Positions 44,438 through 56,134 of a DNA stretch of 64,000 bases are shown here, piece after piece (within the stretch, counting starts at the first letter, position 1; each line of letters opens with the position of its first letter). The position numbers and the translations under genes were made by a program. The DNA lies in the NCBI GenBank assembly GCA_036346395.1, contig JAYEVG010000103.1:329632-393631 (forward strand). Direction: 5' to 3'. The stretch comes from Hsuehochloa calcarea. Its lineage: Eukaryota; Streptophyta; Magnoliopsida; Poales; Poaceae. The notes under the pieces are model-generated. The model had not been told where the DNA came from. It saw nothing but the letters and a program-made list of their open reading frames with translations, and ran no database searches.

Positions 44438-45265
44438 ACCAAGGAGATGTGACCATGCTGCTGCTCCATCCCTAACCTAACAACTATCACATGGATCTGG
44501 AAGGGTTTGGTTTAGCCAGTAGGCATACTAGCGCTAGCTGTACTAGCTAGTTGGCCGGAGAAACCATGCCCATGTTTGTGTGTTTCTTGGCCTGTTCCAA
44601 TACTTCCAAATGCAAAAGGATAAGGAAGAGGATGGATGAAGTGAAGGACAGGAGCTAGCCTTGCTTGAGAATGCAGGAGGATATGCCTCTCAGCTGCTCT
44701 TGTCAGTGACATATGCATGCATGGCTCCACATGTTCTTTTGTTAATTAGTTTTGTATAGATGACAAGTAAGTGTATTAGATGTACTCGGTGCTTCATAAG
44801 AAAGATGAATAAGCCCTTGTCTGGAGAGAAAGGGCCATGGGCCTTGTGAATTGTGATCTCCTCTTGGTGTTTTGTCCATGTGTAATCCTCTTGTGTTTTG
44901 TCCATGTGTAATCCGTGTATTCATGGAATCATGGGAGTGGATGGGTTAGCATCTTGCAGTGTTATTAAGGGGCAGAATATTCCCAGGTGCCTGATTTTAA
45001 ATAAGCTCTTGGCTTGACTGTTGGAGTGGCAACTACAGAGATTCCCTGTTAATGAGGACATGGCCGCAATCTAGAAAAACTTAATCTAATGAGTTCGGTG
45101 ATGTCTTTAATGATTAGCAAACAATGTTAGCAAAGCGTTCACATCTGAAACGAACTTAAAGCCAATCACAGTGGACCTGACAAGATAACAAGTACTCCGT
45201 CTGTTACTATGGCATGCATGCAGTTAACTTTCTCAAACTTTCACCACTAATATACATGAAACTAT
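44438..45265. other. DXS 3' flank, no further gene
   Basis: Contains the probable 3' UTR and a two-copy tandem repeat at 44861-44913 (26-27 bp unit, 'gtgttttgtccatgtgtaatc'). No coding sequence is supported before the second copia element. Confidence 0.6.
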
Positions 45266-45616
45266 TGTTGATTAATCCTGTAAACAGTTTTTTTTTTTGT
45301 TTTTGTTTATTGCTTTTCCGTTTTGTATGGCTGTGTGCTTTGATGTTTCCGTTTTTTTGCATGTTGATGCAGTCGTGTGCAGTAACGTCGCACGTTGCAG
45401 GGGTCATGGTATGTGCATTGATGCTGCATGAATTTGCTAGTCATGGAATGGTTACTCATTTTTGCTAGTATAAATAGAGAGAAAAACAATCAGAAATATA
45501 TTGAGGAAGTTTAGCAGCACAAAAATCGTATTGCAAGTTCTTTCTTCTTCCAATTTGTGTGTGTTTGTTCTGTTACAGTGTGTTCGCGTGCGTATACATC
45601 AACGAGTGGGCTGACA
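45266..45616 (+). repeat. 5' LTR of copia element 2
   Basis: Starts TGTTGATTAATC and ends about CTGACA, next to the PBS. It has a TATA-like 'agtataaatagag' near 45470. The first 150 bp recur at 49537-49685 with a few substitutions and small indels, including a shorter T run. Confidence 0.85.
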
Positions 45617-45618
45617 AT

Positions 45619-45630
45619 TGATATCAGAGC
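45619..45630 (+). other. primer-binding site
   Basis: TGATATCAGAGC, one mismatch from the complement of the initiator-Met tRNA 3' end commonly used by copia elements (TGGTATCAGAGC). Confidence 0.8.
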
Positions 45631-45653
45631 TCCATGCTCTCCTGCCTGTGAAG

Positions 45654-46678
45654 ATGTCGCGCGACGGTTCACATTCTCCTACCAGGTCGTCTCCGGTGCA
45701 AGCCGACGGCAGCACTACTCACACGATCAATCTCGGCAGCAATGGTGATCGCGAGATTGGATCCGGCAGCAACGGCGGCCAAGAGCGTGTGGTGCAGCGT
45801 GTGGTAAGGGAGACGATGGGATCGGTGGTCTACCCAACGTTGACATGGACGAACTACACCGACTGGGCCCTTGTGATGAGGGTAAACCTACAGGCACAAG
45901 GTCTGTGAGAGGCGATCGAACCTGGCAACACCGACTACCGCGATGACAGACTCGCGTTGTCCGCCATCCTCCGTGCAGTGTTGTCGAACATGATGTCCAC
46001 GCTGGCGGTGAAGGACACGGCCAAGCAAGCGTGGGACGTCATGAAGACGATGTGAATGGGCATCAAGCGCATCCGTGAGGCGAATGCACAGAAGCTTTGC
46101 AAGGAGTTTGAGGATATCGATTCAAGGATAGTGAGTCGGTGGACGATTTCGCCATGAGGATGACCGGACTCGTCAACAATCTCTGGATCCTAGGCGACAC
46201 GTTGGAAGATGAAAAGGTAGTTAAGAAATTCATTCGTGTTGTGCCACCCAGGTATACACAGGTGGCAATTTCGATCAAGACATTGCTTGACTTAAGCACG
46301 TTGTCGATCGAAGAGCTCATCGGCCGACTTCGATCAGTGGAGTAGCGTTACGAGCGCAATGACTCGGGCGGCTCCGGTGGGCATCTGCTCCTCACTGAAG
46401 AGTAGTGATTCGCACGCACCAAGAAGAGGGAGCAAGGCAGCGGCTCCTCCAGCGGTGACAAGGGTAGTGGCAGAGGTGGTGACAACCGTTACCTCGGCAA
46501 GCCGCGTGGTCGTGGGCGCGGCAAAGGCGGACACGACGGCAAGGACAGTGGCTCGTCCGGTGTGCACTGTGACATGTCACAGATTCAGTGCTATAACTGT
46601 GACAAGTATGAGCATTACTCGAAGGACTGCCGCAAGCCGACGATCCGCGACCAGCAGCGTCGCATACTTGCCGGGTAA
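45654..46678 (+). pseudogene. copia gag with CCHC zinc knuckle
   Basis: Begins 'MSRDGSHSPTRSSPV', then 'LTWTNYTDWALVMRVNLQAQ', the start of the UBN2/gag domain in plant copia proteins. A TGA at 45906-45908 stands where Arg is expected, another stop follows near 46053, then a frameshift. The frame resumes with 'MDDFAMRMTGLVNNLWILGD' and 'VVPPRYTQVAISIKTLLDL'. A zinc knuckle C-x2-C-x4-H-x4-C ('CYNCDKYEHYSKDC') starts at 46589. Gag coats the RNA in the particle. Not translatable as one protein. Confidence 0.88.
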
Positions 46679-46689
46679 ACCGCGGTCAC

Positions 46690-47640
46690 AACCAACTCTA
46701 TGTGCTCACCCTCAGCATTGCACAACCGGTCTGCCTATCTGTGCGGCGCGGTGATGACGTGTGGCGATGGCATGTCAGGTATGAGCACCTGAACTTTCAG
46801 GCGTTGCGGAAGTTGGCACAACATGGAATGGTGTGCGGGTTGCCGCAGATCGATCATGTTGATCAAATTTGCGACAGCTACCTCGTCTGTTAGCAGCAGC
46901 GCACCCCGTTCCCAGAGTAGACAAAATACTACGTGGAGCACGTCCTCGATCTGCTGCATGGCGATCTCTGCGGCCCCATCGTGCTGGCCACACCAGGTGG
47001 GAAGAAATATTTTCTACTCCTCGTCGATGACCTCAGCCGTTACATGTGGCTGGTCTTGCTCACGACGAAGGACGAGGCGTCGGTGGCGATCAAGCTTTCC
47101 ATGCCGGTGTCGAGGTGGAAACTGGGCTCAAACTGTGGGCCCTCCGCACTGACCGTGGTGATGAATTCACGCCAGTTGAGTTCGGTGAGTACTGCGCTGA
47201 TCACGCGGTCCAGCGGCACCGCACGGCTCCATACTCCCTGCAGTAAAACGACGTCGTTGAGCGTCGGAACCAGATGGTGGTAGCCATGGTTCGCAGCATG
47301 ATAAAGGCCAAGAGCATACCAGGGATGTTTTGGGGTTATACGGTGACGATGGACGTGTTCATCCTGAACCGAGCCCCGACCCACAGTGTCGATGGGATGA
47401 TGTCGTACGAGGTGTGGCATGGTGCACGGCCTCCAGTGCACTTCTTTCGCACTTTCGGCTGCGTCGCACACGTCAAGGTGGTGAAGCCACACCTGAAGAA
47501 ACTCGATGACAGGAGCACGCCGATGGTGTTCATCGGCTACGAGCCTGACGCCAAGGCGTATCGCGTCTATGACCCCGTCGGCAAGCGCGTGCACGTGACG
47601 CGCGATGTCATCTTCGATGAGGCGACATAGTGGGACTGGG
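46690..47640 (+). pseudogene. copia integrase segment
   Basis: 'WRWHVRYEHLNFQALRKLA' with 'CDSYLVC' supplies the His and Cys pairs of the pre-integrase zinc finger. 'HGDLCGPIVLATPGGKKYFL' and 'LLVDDLSRYMWLVLL' form the catalytic core start with its first Asp. The middle has frameshifts (about 47060-47280). 'FWGYTVTMDVFILNRAPTHS' and 'TFGCVAHVKVVKPHLKKLDD' give the end of the core and the C-terminal region. A stop at 47628-47630 precedes the linker to RT. Confidence 0.88.
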
Positions 47641-47645
47641 GTGCT

Positions 47646-48700
47646 ATGGTTAACTCCAAAGAGTGGTTCACTATCGAGTATATCGTATATCCTAAAGCAG
47701 ATGTTGTGCGTGGCAACCCCGCAGCGCATGGGGGTGACGAACCATCGGCACCAGCAGTGCCAAGTCACGCGCCCAGCCCAGGGTCATTGACACTAGCATC
47801 TAAAGCAGCAGCGAGAATGTCTACGCCCGTGGCACAAAGTGGGGTGGAATTTGTTTCACCGCCCACTAACGTTTTGCCCACGACGAACGACGAGGGTCCT
47901 CGCCGCTACCGAACTGTGGCTAACGTGTATGATACGACCACGGTCCATGACCTTGATCACGGGGAGCTGTACCTGACAGCGGGAGATGAACCAGTCAGCT
48001 TCTCCAAGGCGGAGAAGCATGAGTGTTGGCGCCGCACCATGCTCGAGGAGATGAGCTCCATCGAGGAGAACGACACTTGGTAACTTGCCGACCTCCCGGT
48101 GAGTCATCGTCTCATCGGCTTGAAATGGATCTTCAAGGTGAAAAAGAACCCCAAGGCACTGCCATCAAGCATAAGGCCCGCCTCGTGGAAAAGGGCTATG
48201 TACAACGTCAAGGCGTCGACTACGAGGAGGTGTTCGCACAGGTGGCCCGTCTTGAGTCTGTGCGCCCGCTGATCGCGCTCGCCGTGCACGAGGGATGGCC
48301 AGTACACCACATGGATGTCAAATCAGCGTTCCTCAATGACGAGCTTGACAAGGAGGTCTACATTGTCCAACTTCCTGGCTTTGAGGTCAAGGGCCATGAG
48401 CAGAAGGTGTTGAGGCTCCACAAGACTCTACGGTTTGAAGTAGGCGCCGAGAGCATGGAACGCCAAACTTGATAAATTGTTCTTGTCGCTCGGGTTCAAG
48501 AGCGCACGAACATCTTTGTGTACATGTGCAGTAGAGGTACATCACGACTACTGGTGGGCGTCTACGTCGACGACCTCATTATCACGGGTACCGACGAGCA
48601 GAAGATCGTTAAGTTCAAAAGGGAGATGAAAAATTCATTCAAAATGAGCAATCTCGGCCTGCTCAGCTTCTACCTCGGCATCTAAGTGCACCAGTCCTAT
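47646..48700 (+). pseudogene. copia reverse transcriptase segment
   Basis: After a variable linker, the RT fingers begin near 48100 with 'KARLVEKGYVQRQGVDYEEV', then 'HHMDVKSAFLNDELDKEVYI' and 'QLPGFEVKG'. The catalytic YVDD box is intact within 'GVYVDDLIITG' at about 48563-48574. Frameshifts occur near 48090 and 48440, and a stop follows 'YLGI' near 48683. The enzyme copies element RNA into cDNA in the particle. Confidence 0.9.
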
Positions 48701-49542
48701 GGTTGCATCACGCTGAACCAATCTGCATACGCGCTCAAAATTCTTGAGAAGAGCGGTATGGCAGATTGGAATCCCTGTCACGTTCCTATGGAGACGAGGC
48801 TCAAGCTGAGCAAGGCAAGCTCAGCCCCTCTCATGAATGCCACGGCCTACCTGAGCATCGTCGGGAGCTTGAGGTACCTAGTGCACACAAGACCCGACAT
48901 CGCGTACTCGGTGGGATACGTAAGTCGCTTCATGAAGTGCCAACCACCGAGCACTTGGCTGCAGTCAAGCATATACTCCGGTACATTGCTGGTACGCGGA
49001 GCTATGGCTGTCGTTACGCAAAGAAGATGGAGGATCCAAGGTTTGTCGGCTACAGCGATAGCGACATGGCCGGCGACGTCGACGACCGCAAGAGCACGAC
49101 AAGCGTCTTCTTCTTTCTCAGGCGTAGCCCCATCAGTTGGCAATCTCAGAAGCAGAAGGTTGTGGCACTGTCCTCTTGCGAGGCCGACTACATCGCGGCG
49201 ACAACAGCTGCCTACCAAGGTATCTGGCTCGCTCGTTTACTCGCTGACTTGAAGAATGAAGAGGCAGGCAGTGTCATGCTTAAAATCGATAACAAGTCAG
49301 CGATCTCCCTCAGCAAAAATCTGGTGTTCCACGACCGGAGCAAGCACATAGATACCCGATATCATTTTATTCTGGAATGCGTTGAAGACGGTAAAGTTGA
49401 GGTGGAGTACATCAAGACCGAAGAGCACCTAGCTGACATTCTGACGAAGGCGTTGGGCCGTGTCAAGTTCCAGGAGTTGCATACAAGGATCGGCATTGTC
49501 GAGATCAAGAAGACACATCAAGGATTAGGAGGTGTTTGTTGA
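48701..49542 (+). pseudogene. copia RT C-terminus and RNase H
   Basis: 'YALKILEKSGMADWNPCHVP' and 'YLSIVGSLRYLVHTRPDIAY' are followed by a frame change near 48900-48950. The long frame to 49542 then has 'LAAVKHILRYIAGTRSYGCR', the RNase H Asp in 'FVGYSDSDMAGDVDDRKSTT', 'ALSSCEADYIAATTAAYQGI' and 'HIDTRYHFILECVEDG', ending in 'ADILTKALGRVKF' and a natural C-terminus. It stops at 49540-49542, overlapping the LTR start, the normal arrangement. Confidence 0.92.
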
Positions 49543-49685
49543 TTAATCATGTGAACAGTTTTTTTGTGTTTATTGCTTTTCCATTTTGCATGGCTGTGTG
49601 CTTTGATGTTTCCTTTTTTTGCATGCTGATGCAATCGTGTGTAGTAACATCGCACGTTGCAGGGTTATGGCCTGTGCATTGATGA
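49537..49685 (+). repeat. 3' LTR of copia element 2, truncated
   Basis: Starts TGTTGATTAATC and follows the 5' LTR through 'tttgatgtttcc', 'catcgcacgttgcaggg' and 'gtgcattgatg', then diverges into an unrelated AT-rich run. About 200 bp of LTR are missing. Confidence 0.88.
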
Positions 49686-51038
49686 TATATATATAGTCAC
49701 ATGATAGCTGTAATCTATATATGTGTAACTCATATACTCTGATTTCAACAATCAAAGATAGCGTTATTTTCCTAAACACACATATGAAAATGATACCAAT
49801 ACATTTGCTGTGAAAATACTTTGAAAAGACTATAATTTTATATGTTTTTTCTAACATATAATTAATAAAAATAACAGTAAAAATATTGCGCATTAGATTA
49901 GCTTTTGCTTATATATACATTCATAGAACCACTACATTTGATAACTAACCAATATCTGCAAGGTATCTTTAACCCCTCTGCCGATGAAAGACACTATAAT
50001 ATTGGGCATGATCGTTGAACACTCTGCTTTTATGTTTCCCTTGTAGCATTTGCTAAGAAATTCCTTATATTCAAAATAAGACTAAAATAAGTCATAACGA
50101 CAAGCACATTTCAGTATACTGGTTGAAGCTCTAATGAACAATAACTCATTTCATTGCTCTGTTTTTTTTTTCTTTAGTGGTCACTACTGCAATGTTTATC
50201 TGAAATGTCAAGCACAAGCAAGAGACCTCAAATGACAACGATAGCAATAGTACGACAGTTATAGTACAGGCATCCATTTAGAAAATAGGAAAAAAAAAAC
50301 ATCTTGCAAAATTTAAACAGTCGTCGTGATGGTACAAACACATGGAAGAAATTATGCAGGAAGAGAAGCATGTGACATGTCGAAGTTGATAAAGCCATTG
50401 TACATAAATGTAGGTACTAACAACTTGTCTATATCTATAAGAAAGATGGCCAGACACACTCATGTAAGGCTGCTGAACAATTGGACCGGTTGTATGCATC
50501 AACAGAAGACTGAAATAGAACAGTTATTCGCTGCGCAATTCGTTACCAGATTAATTCCTCGGAGCATAATTTTGACAATTTAGTGTTCAGTGTAGCAAAA
50601 GAAAAGAAAGGAAACAAGTTGTCAGTCCACAGCATGAGCTTCCGGTGATCAGACTTCCAAACACACCGTCTTCGCATGGAGCTCCCAGGAGGACTCGAGA
50701 AAAACTGACTGCCGACCATGCCTACTTTTCAACTTCCTCAGTGGAGAACTCACATGTTTTGAATCCATCCATGTGTATCTGAACACATGGGAGAAAATAT
50801 TGGCAGCGTTGGCATTCATCTGAATCCGCTTACTCCATCCTCGGGTTGTCGATGCGACGCGGAAGCTACAGAAACAGCTCAAACAGCCCGGCGGATGAAC
50901 ACTAGTCAGGCAAACTGGCAATATAATGCCACGCAAAATTTTCTGCTAGAGTTATGACTTGACTTCCGGAAATAACAAATTACGCCATGACTCTACTAAA
51001 TTCGTACAGATCAAATGAACAACTGAATGTGGGGGAGT
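49686..51038. other. intergenic, no gene recognised
   Basis: AT-rich at first, then near 50% GC around 50640-50900. Frames at 50326-50583 (plus) and 50649-50936 (minus) have no recognisable domain. Could contain a 3' end of an unrelated transcript, but nothing specific supports that. Confidence 0.4.
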
Positions 51039-51043
51039 ATTGA
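51039..51043. repeat. target-site duplication, left (attga)
   Basis: attga directly before TGTAACGTCCC; repeated at 55208-55212. Confidence 0.9.
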
Positions 51044-54000
51044 TGTAACGTCCCGTTTTCGGACGGCAAATAGTGTTGTCTTGTCGATTTCCGATTTTTG
51101 CTCGTTTTTCAAAATTTGCGTTATTTTCAAAAAAAAATTCTAGCATCCTTCTAAGCTCGGGTTTGTGTTTCAAACCACTTTTCAAATTTTGAATTCAAAA
51201 TTTAAGTTGAATTCTCCGTTTTCAAATTCTGGAACCCACTCCAATTTTTGTCTCCCCTTATTTTCTGGGCCCGACACTTTTCCCGGCCCATCCGGTTTTC
51301 CCTCCTTTCTATTTTTTCTCTCCCCGGGACTGTTTCCTCAGCCGGCCCGGCCGGATTTCCCAACCCAGGCCCGACTCCTTTTCTCCCCCCGGCCTTTTTC
51401 TTCCCAGCGGGCCGCACTCACTCCCCTCTCTTTTTCTCTTCTCTTCTTCTCCGCGCTGCCCCTAGCTTTTCCCCTTCTTCCCTCGGCTGTGTCGCTCGAC
51501 CGCCCAGCCTTCTTCTTCCCGGCTGCGTCGCCTCCCACCCAGCCGATTCCTCCTCCCCCTCGGCTTTCCTCGGCCTGCGCCTACATCGTCCGGCCTCCTT
51601 CCCCGATCTCCCCCTCCCTCAGCCCTTCCTCGCCCGGCCGTCTCCCGCCGCCCCACCTCCACTGTCGGCCCTCTGCACCCGCCCCACCACTGCCCGCGTC
51701 TGTCATGCCTGACGCCACCGCCCACCCCGCCAATCGCCACCATGGCCGCTGCGTCGCTGGTCCCATCGGCTGCGTCCCTCCGCCCTTCGCCGCACGCCAC
51801 CGCCCACCCGCCAATCCCCCTCCGCCGTCGTGGATAGCCTCCCCCAGTTCCACCTCCTCCTTCTCCCCGGCTATAAAGAGCCGAGAGCCCCCCCCTCGGT
51901 CTTCACCGCCTCCCTTCCTCTCTCTCCCCCTCTTCACAGCCGCTCTGCGCCGCCTCAACCGCCGCGGTGTCACCGCTTTTCCCCTCTCCGGCTTCTCCGA
52001 TCGGTTCGGTCTTGCCAGGGAGCTCATGTGAAGCCCCTTGCTCCCCCCCGTCGATCGACTTCCCGCGGATCGCGCCCCGGCGCCTCTCCGCACCACCTCC
52101 GTTCCGGCGCCGCCGTCTCCACTGCCCCGCCCGGCCAACCTCGCGGTGAGTAGTCCCAACCGCCCCGGTGCCCTTGCTCTCCTCCCCCTCTCTTTCTCCC
52201 CCCTCCCCGACCACTTCACCCAGCCACCATGCGCCCTGCTCCCCACCCCGGTCCAGACCGTCGGCTCGCCGTCAGACCAAGACCGCACCCCCTCTCCCTC
52301 GCTTCCTGTGGCGAAGCCACCACGCTCTCTCTGGCGGTGGGCCACCACTCCCCACAATGCATTGGACGTGAGGGCATCGTGATAGATCAATCAACGAGAG
52401 ATCGGTGGCTACCATTGATTTGTGTTGTGTTCTTGAACTATTGTTGTTAACCTCGCCTGAGTGGAAGCAACCGCGATGGATGACATCGATGGGTTATGAG
52501 ATATGCAATCTAGTGATTAATCTATGTTTTGATCTTGATATGCTTTTGTTAACCCCTTATGCGGTGTGGTCGTGAAGCGTGAGCAGAGTTTGAGTTTTGG
52601 CAAAGAAATTTTGTGTATTGAAATAGGTGTATTGAAGTTTGTATGGTGATCTTGTATTTTTTTTTGTTTTAACCTTGGTCGATTAGTAGCTTTCCTTTTG
52701 GCGAACATATTCTAAATGCTTATTCTCTAACGATTGTGTGGTGAACTTGCGATGATTCGATTAACCATTGTTAATGGTTAACTCGCCGATTGTCAAGTGT
52801 TAGCAGAATTATCTATTTTGCTCTTATATGAGAGCTATCGATTAGGAGCGTAATTAGCAAAATCTCAGGAAATTGAAGTTATGCAGATGACCTTCGTAAT
52901 CGTCTCCACAATCATGTCAATTTTTTTTTGTTAAAACTAATTTATTCAAATTTTTCGCTTTTATGTAAAAAGGCTTTGTGGTATTGGAAATTAATTAACA
53001 ATTTTCTAAAAATAATTTTTGGGAAGCTATTCGGGATTAACATGTTAATGTCAATTTCTTGCTTGAATAATATCCATTATTTTAATAGAAGCTCTTGTTT
53101 TAAAATAAGGCCTAGTCGTGTGTCGTTGTTAGCTCAAAGAATATATTGCCCGATCAGCGGCTGATCGTTTGACTTTGTCAAACATCCCGCCTCGCTAAAT
53201 CTCTCCTCTTAAGCTCGTTTATCCAAAACTTATTTAAATCTCTTGGATTGTATTTGGTCTTTTGGAAGTTCTTTGAATTTATTTTATTGATCTTGCTTGT
53301 ATCGCGTAATTAGGAGTCGGAGTCCTGAAGAAGCAGCAACTCAAGCAGGATCAAGATTCGGATAAAGACGCAGACCCAGAACTCAAGACCCCTGCTAGAG
53401 AAGGCCCTGAGTAAGATCAAGGCTGCGATAATCTGACCCAGGCGAGTCAATACTTTGATCATATTAAACCTACATTTTATGCAAACTATGTTTATTTAAA
53501 ATATCAAAGTTGCATGCTTTAATTCTGTAATCAAATGTATGTTAAAGCTTATGGTAGTTAAACACCTATTTGATGATTAATTAAGTATTATCCATCCTTT
53601 GATAAATTAAATCCCTCATTCCATGCCACCCTAGTAATTATGTGGTAAATACTAGCATACGTTGTACTTAAGCGACATGCTAGTATTGCTTAAGTACCGA
53701 GACAATAAATGTCTCAATCATCATCTTTTAATCATGAAAGTGGTTTTGGGCAGTCATTGGATTTAAATGATTGGCGTGTTGTGTTAATTGGTTTTCCTCC
53801 CCAAAACCCTAAACAACTTGCTAGTACCACATCTGGTCGGACGGAAAGAGTGGTGGGTGCGGATGTAGCACGAGAATGGGTGGAATGTGGTATGAATCGT
53901 CCAGATGGATTAAGGACTTAATCTTGTCATGACCTCCTGTGTAAAACAAGTACAACCGCAAGTCTGCAAAATGCAAGTTGGCTTAGTAAAATTTATTGAA

Positions 54001-55207
54001 CACTGAAAGTCATCCCACAGCTGGTGTTTGGAAGCGGCAGGATGTATGTATGCTTGAGAGGGACACCAAGGGAGGGTGAAGTTGCCAACTGTGCTAGTCG
54101 TTGTAGCCGGGGCCAGCTGCGCTAGTCGTTGTGGTAAATATCCCGCACAACTTATGGGGGTAACCCACAGGGGTGAGATGACGGAAGGATCGAGGTAATT
54201 TGAAACGTTACTGTGACGATCGCTCAACTACATGACTAAGAAATCATGTGGGGTAACGAGTATGATTGTCTCTTGTGGGTACAATGTACAACCTCTGCAG
54301 AGTCTAAACTATTTAAGCAAATGCAGATACGGTCAAAGACGGATATGGAAACTTAACCTGAGTTAGTTCTATTTCAAAAAAAAAAAAACCTTGGTGGGTG
54401 GATTGAAAAATGTGGCGAGCTCATCTAGCCCTTGTTTTAGATTTTTCCTGGGTAGTCTTACCTAGTGCTGGTAATCGGTGGATGTAACCGCTATCAAAAT
54501 TAAGCATGAGGTGGAGGTAACCTCCGTTGTTATTTAATATTGCACTTACTCTCTTTAATAAAAATGCAATTTCTGTAAAATGCTAAATCATAGGAATTTG
54601 TAATTATGATAATTGAAAATGTTGCTTTAGCAAATAAAAGAACATGAGTCATCCTTGTTAAGCCTTGCATGTATACTATTGCATTCTATGTGTTGGCTCG
54701 CGAACACGGTGGTTGTGCTCATTCTCGCTCTTTCCCCAAACTCTCAGAAGCAGGAAATCCTGAAGCTTTCGACTACTACGTGGAACCAGATGTCTGAAGA
54801 CCCATGAGTTCTTGAAGCATAGTTTAGTCCTTAGTTGTTCTAGTCTCGCCCCAGTCTAGCTGACTACGCCGGTACTTATGTGCATCCTATATTGTATGAG
54901 TTTTCAGGTAATATCGGATGTATCTGAGTTTCCCATCGCTTGGTCGTGAGAGATGTGCCCTCACCCTTTTTGCTTCCGTTGTCGCTTCCGCTACTTTGTG
55001 ATGTAATTATTTGGCCTGTTTGACTCTTATTATAAAACTTGGCCCGAAGCGGTCTATGTAAACTCTGATGTATTAAATTAATGAATGGTATGGTTTTACG
55101 CCATGTATGAAATGATTCAGTGATGTATCTGTGAGTGATATCTACTGATCCAGTGAATAGCACAATGTATTCATAAAAGATTCGGATTAGAAAATCCGGA
55201 TACGACA
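51044..55207 (+). mobile_element. Solo LTR (4164 bp)
   Basis: Starts TGTAACGTCCC and ends GGATACGACA, flanked by identical attga pentamers, without internal coding, PBS or polypurine tract. It has the same plan as the LTR at 2541-5625: an AT-rich start, a GC/CT-rich block (51240-52380), a TATA box at 51872 and a long AT-rich 3' half with 'ggtaaatactagcat' wording. The Pro/Ser/Arg-rich open frames in the GC block run on both strands and in several overlapping frames, so they are compositional. One of the longest LTR-type units I can delimit here. Confidence 0.92.
51872..51878 (+). promoter_or_regulatory. LTR TATA box (TATAAAG)
   Basis: In 'ccggctataaagagccg', inside the CT-rich block of the solo LTR; same relative position as the TATA box of the other solo LTR. 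Confidence 0.6.
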
Positions 55208-55212
55208 ATTGA
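55208..55212. repeat. target-site duplication, right (attga)
   Basis: Matches 51039-51043. Confidence 0.9.
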
Positions 55213-56098
55213 CTATTGACCTCGGCATTGGATGAGCATTTCCTCAACACCACATGGGGGGATGTTGTCAAGGTGTGGCGATGATGAACTATACATTCTC
55301 TGCCAGTGACAAATATGAAGCAGACAATCGCGACTGTCAAAAGAAGTACTACTAGTAGTAGAGTATGACACTAACTACTACTGAATCTACTACTGAATCT
55401 GAGTTTGAGGTTTTTCCATGCACATGCTTTGCAAATTGCAACCGTTTCTTCCTTTATTGGAAGAAATATATACTTTGAAAATCAATTGTAAGACTAAACA
55501 TTTGTCATCTTGCAGTAGCGACTAGTCTGTTAGAAAAAGGCAAACAGACCAGATTTTTTTCCTGCTGAATTACCCTTGATGTTATTTAAGCACAATACTA
55601 TATAGTAGTAGATTAATTAGTCAGTCAGTTGATGTAAATGTGAAATGTGATGCAATATAAGTATGCGCATATTCCTCCGGCATCCTAACTGTGGAGTCTG
55701 GAGCTTCAGGATGCATAATTATAATAATACTCAAGGTGCATGCCGGCATGTTATGATAAGAAGCTTGCCTACCAGGATGAGGGGGACCTTAGCACCTTGA
55801 TCAGTTGTTTTCAGATATATGTTTCTGATTTTCTACTCGTATTGATGTCTTTTGCCCATTCTATTATGAAATAAAATCAGCTTCAGTATGCAATTTTGGA
55901 CAAAAAATTTTAAAAAAAATTACATCGATATCTTTTTAAATATTTAGATTGGACACATAAAAATCATGTGTCTATATTACAATAGAAATTAGTAGTCAAA
56001 ATTGTATTTTAGAGATCTTGTCGATACCCAAAGCGATATATTTTTTTAAGCAGAGGGAGTATCGACTCATGAATACTTGTTACACAGAAGAGGTTTTT

Positions 56099-56134
<36 letters not shown>

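Larger units (their letters stand above)
45266..49685 (+). mobile_element. Ty1/copia retrotransposon 2, near full length, 3' LTR truncated
   Basis: 5' LTR, PBS, gag with zinc knuckle, integrase, RT and RNase H in copia order, then the first 150 bp of a 3' LTR closely matching the 5' one. Stops and frameshifts in gag and pol make it inactive, but the domains are much better preserved than in copia 1 and the coding part is GC-rich. The right end of the 3' LTR is missing (the match stops near 49685), so no target duplication can be checked. Confidence 0.92.

Noticed and set aside
51165..52450. A 288-codon Pro/Ser-rich plus frame and a 269-codon Arg/Gly-rich minus frame
   Set aside because: Mirror-image frames of a CT-rich block inside the second solo LTR; low complexity, no family.
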